This document shows positions 25,721-26,896 of a stretch of DNA of 26,896 nucleotides, piece by piece (the first letter of the stretch is position 1; every line of letters starts with the position of its first letter). Both the position numbers and the translations under genes were made by a program. Source of the stretch: Ichthyophthirius multifiliis (taxonomy: Eukaryota; Ciliophora; Oligohymenophorea; Hymenostomatida). The stretch is taken from the NCBI RefSeq assembly GCF_000220395.1, contig NW_004087093.1, positions 1,701 to 28,596 of the forward strand, in the 5' to 3' direction. Under the pieces are notes generated by a model. The model was given only the letters and a program-made list of their open reading frames with translations. It had not been told where the DNA came from and ran no database searches.

Positions 25721-26668
25721 AATAAAAAAAAGAAACTTTATCATAATATTTTTCTTTTACATTTATAAAAGTTTCTAATTAATATAAGTCTACTAATACA
25801 TATATTTATTTTTGAATTATAATTTTAAAAAAATATACAACTATTTTAACCATTATCATATACATACTTAAAATCATAAGTAATATTAAGAAATTAAAAT
25901 AAGTTTTATTAATAAATATAATATTGAAATTATAAAAAACAACAAAATTATCTTTATTATTATTTTTCTTTTACTTTTCTGATTAATAAAAAATCAAGAA
26001 GAAATTTAATTTATAATTGTTATTAATATAAATTAATGCATTTTAATTTAATATTTTTTATTAATAATTATATTTTAAATTTAATTATTAATATTTTATT
26101 ATATTATCATTATAATAAATTTAATTTTACATTATATTTTTTAAAAATTATTTAACTTTTTTATATTTAATTTAACTAAATTATCGAATATATTATGTAT
26201 TTATTTTTTAAGTATATTTTATATTTTTATAATAAATATATTTTAAATTAAAATATTTATTAAATTTATGTTAATATTTAATTGTGGAGAAAAACAAATA
26301 ATTTTCATAAATTTTAATAATCATAAAAACAAATATTTATAAACACTGTAAAATATTTATGAAAAAATTTATTAAATCTTTTATAAATATAAGATAATAA
26401 TTTTATATATATAAACAAATACATTTAAAAAATTCGATTTATAAAAAATATATTTTGAAGAAGATTTAAAAAACAATTACGATTTTACTAAATATTAATT
26501 ACTATTATGTTTTTAATTATTTATAATAAACTATATATTTTAATTTTATTAAAAGTAAACATTAAATATACATATTTAATATTTTATTTATTTTAATAAA
26601 ATAAATTTATATTGAAAATAATTTTTTTTTTATATTATTATTATTATTTTTCATTAAAATAATGGACG

Positions 26669-26896
26669 TCAGCAAATACCTGTAGTTGGCTTTGTTCCAT
26701 TAGGGCATTATGTTAAACATTAATTAAGAGACAAATACTAAATATTAAAATAAATATATGAAATAATAAATATATATTTACATATCCAGTTTAGCAAGCA
26801 GTACAAGTAGTGGGTTTATATGAAACACAAGTTTTACAAGGCGCATAACATTCAGTAGCCTCAATACAATAATTATTATATAATTACCATCCATAT
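26669..26896 (-). CDS. C-terminus of a Cys-rich (furin-like / surface-antigen-type) protein, partial
   Basis: The gene starts beyond the right edge and ends at a TGA at 26669-26671. The visible part reads CIEATECYAPCKTCVSYKP, TTCTACQTGYYLSLNQC and LTQCPNGTKPTTGIC. The intron 26738-26781 (GTAAATATATA...ATATTTAG) is removed in phase. Regular CxxC and CPxGT spacing is that of furin-like/growth-factor-receptor Cys-rich repeats, which fill ciliate surface and secreted proteins including immobilisation-antigen-like families. Cysteines would form disulfides outside the cell or in the secretory pathway. The protein ends right after a Cys, with no visible hydrophobic GPI or membrane tail in this last exon, so a secreted form or an N-terminal anchor is possible. 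GC content is markedly higher than the neighbouring 2 kb. Confidence 0.75.

Larger units (their letters stand above)
24362..26668. other. Long AT-rich stretch without a clear gene
   Basis: About 2.3 kb of A/T, with AT repeats at 24670-24730, a 24-bp tandem repeat at 25022-25082 and a slightly more complex patch at 25330-26000 containing weak coding-like fragments in changing frames. No RNA gene or mobile element is seen. Confidence 0.5.

Overview
The window looks like nuclear DNA of a ciliate that reads TAA and TAG as glutamine and uses TGA as its only stop. Every recognisable gene is open only under that code: conserved kinase, WD40, glucosidase, chromodomain and tubulin-ligase blocks run through many in-frame TAA/TAG codons and end at TGA. 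Base composition is extremely AT-rich. Most introns are short (about 41-250 bp, GT...AG), and genes are compact but separated by almost featureless A/T stretches. A hymenostome such as Ichthyophthirius or a Tetrahymena relative fits best; the exact species is inference. Bacterial-type ORF calling breaks all of these genes, so the gene models below were read by hand with the ciliate code.

Layout, left to right: (1) <1-1289 (-), a two-RRM RNA-binding protein with a His/Gln repeat linker, running off the left edge. (2) 2714-5835 (-), an NDR/LATS-type AGC kinase with a very long Gln/Asn-rich tail. (3) 6094-7503 (+), a Lys/Glu-repeat protein transcribed divergently from the kinase. (4) 7691-9773 (+), a tubulin-tyrosine-ligase-like (TTLL) enzyme. 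(5) 10022-11875 (-), an unrecognised protein with a helical-repeat body and a C-terminal GOLD-like domain, convergent with the TTLL gene. (6) About 12.5-13.1 kb, a weak coding-like stretch. (7) 14647-16209 (+), an HP1-like protein with chromodomain and chromoshadow domain. (8) 16907-18568 (-), a Cdh1/Fizzy-related APC/C activator, intact and apparently intronless, convergent with HP1. (9) 20465-22757 (+), a GH63 ER glucosidase I. (10) 23564-24361 (+), a membrane-anchored SAM methyltransferase. (11) 26669->26896 (-), the C-terminus of a Cys-rich surface-type protein.

The genes do not form one pathway. They are ordinary eukaryotic housekeeping and regulatory functions: cell-cycle control (NDR kinase, Cdh1), microtubule modification (TTLL), heterochromatin (HP1), N-glycan processing (GH63) and RNA binding. 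I see no transposon, virus-like element, CRISPR array, rRNA or tRNA gene.

The strongest global oddity is that at least six conserved reading frames break at a run of A residues on the coding strand, and each would be restored by one more A. Base-calling undercounts in homopolymers are the likely cause. A subset sits on heptamers that could support -1 ribosomal slippage, which can be tested.
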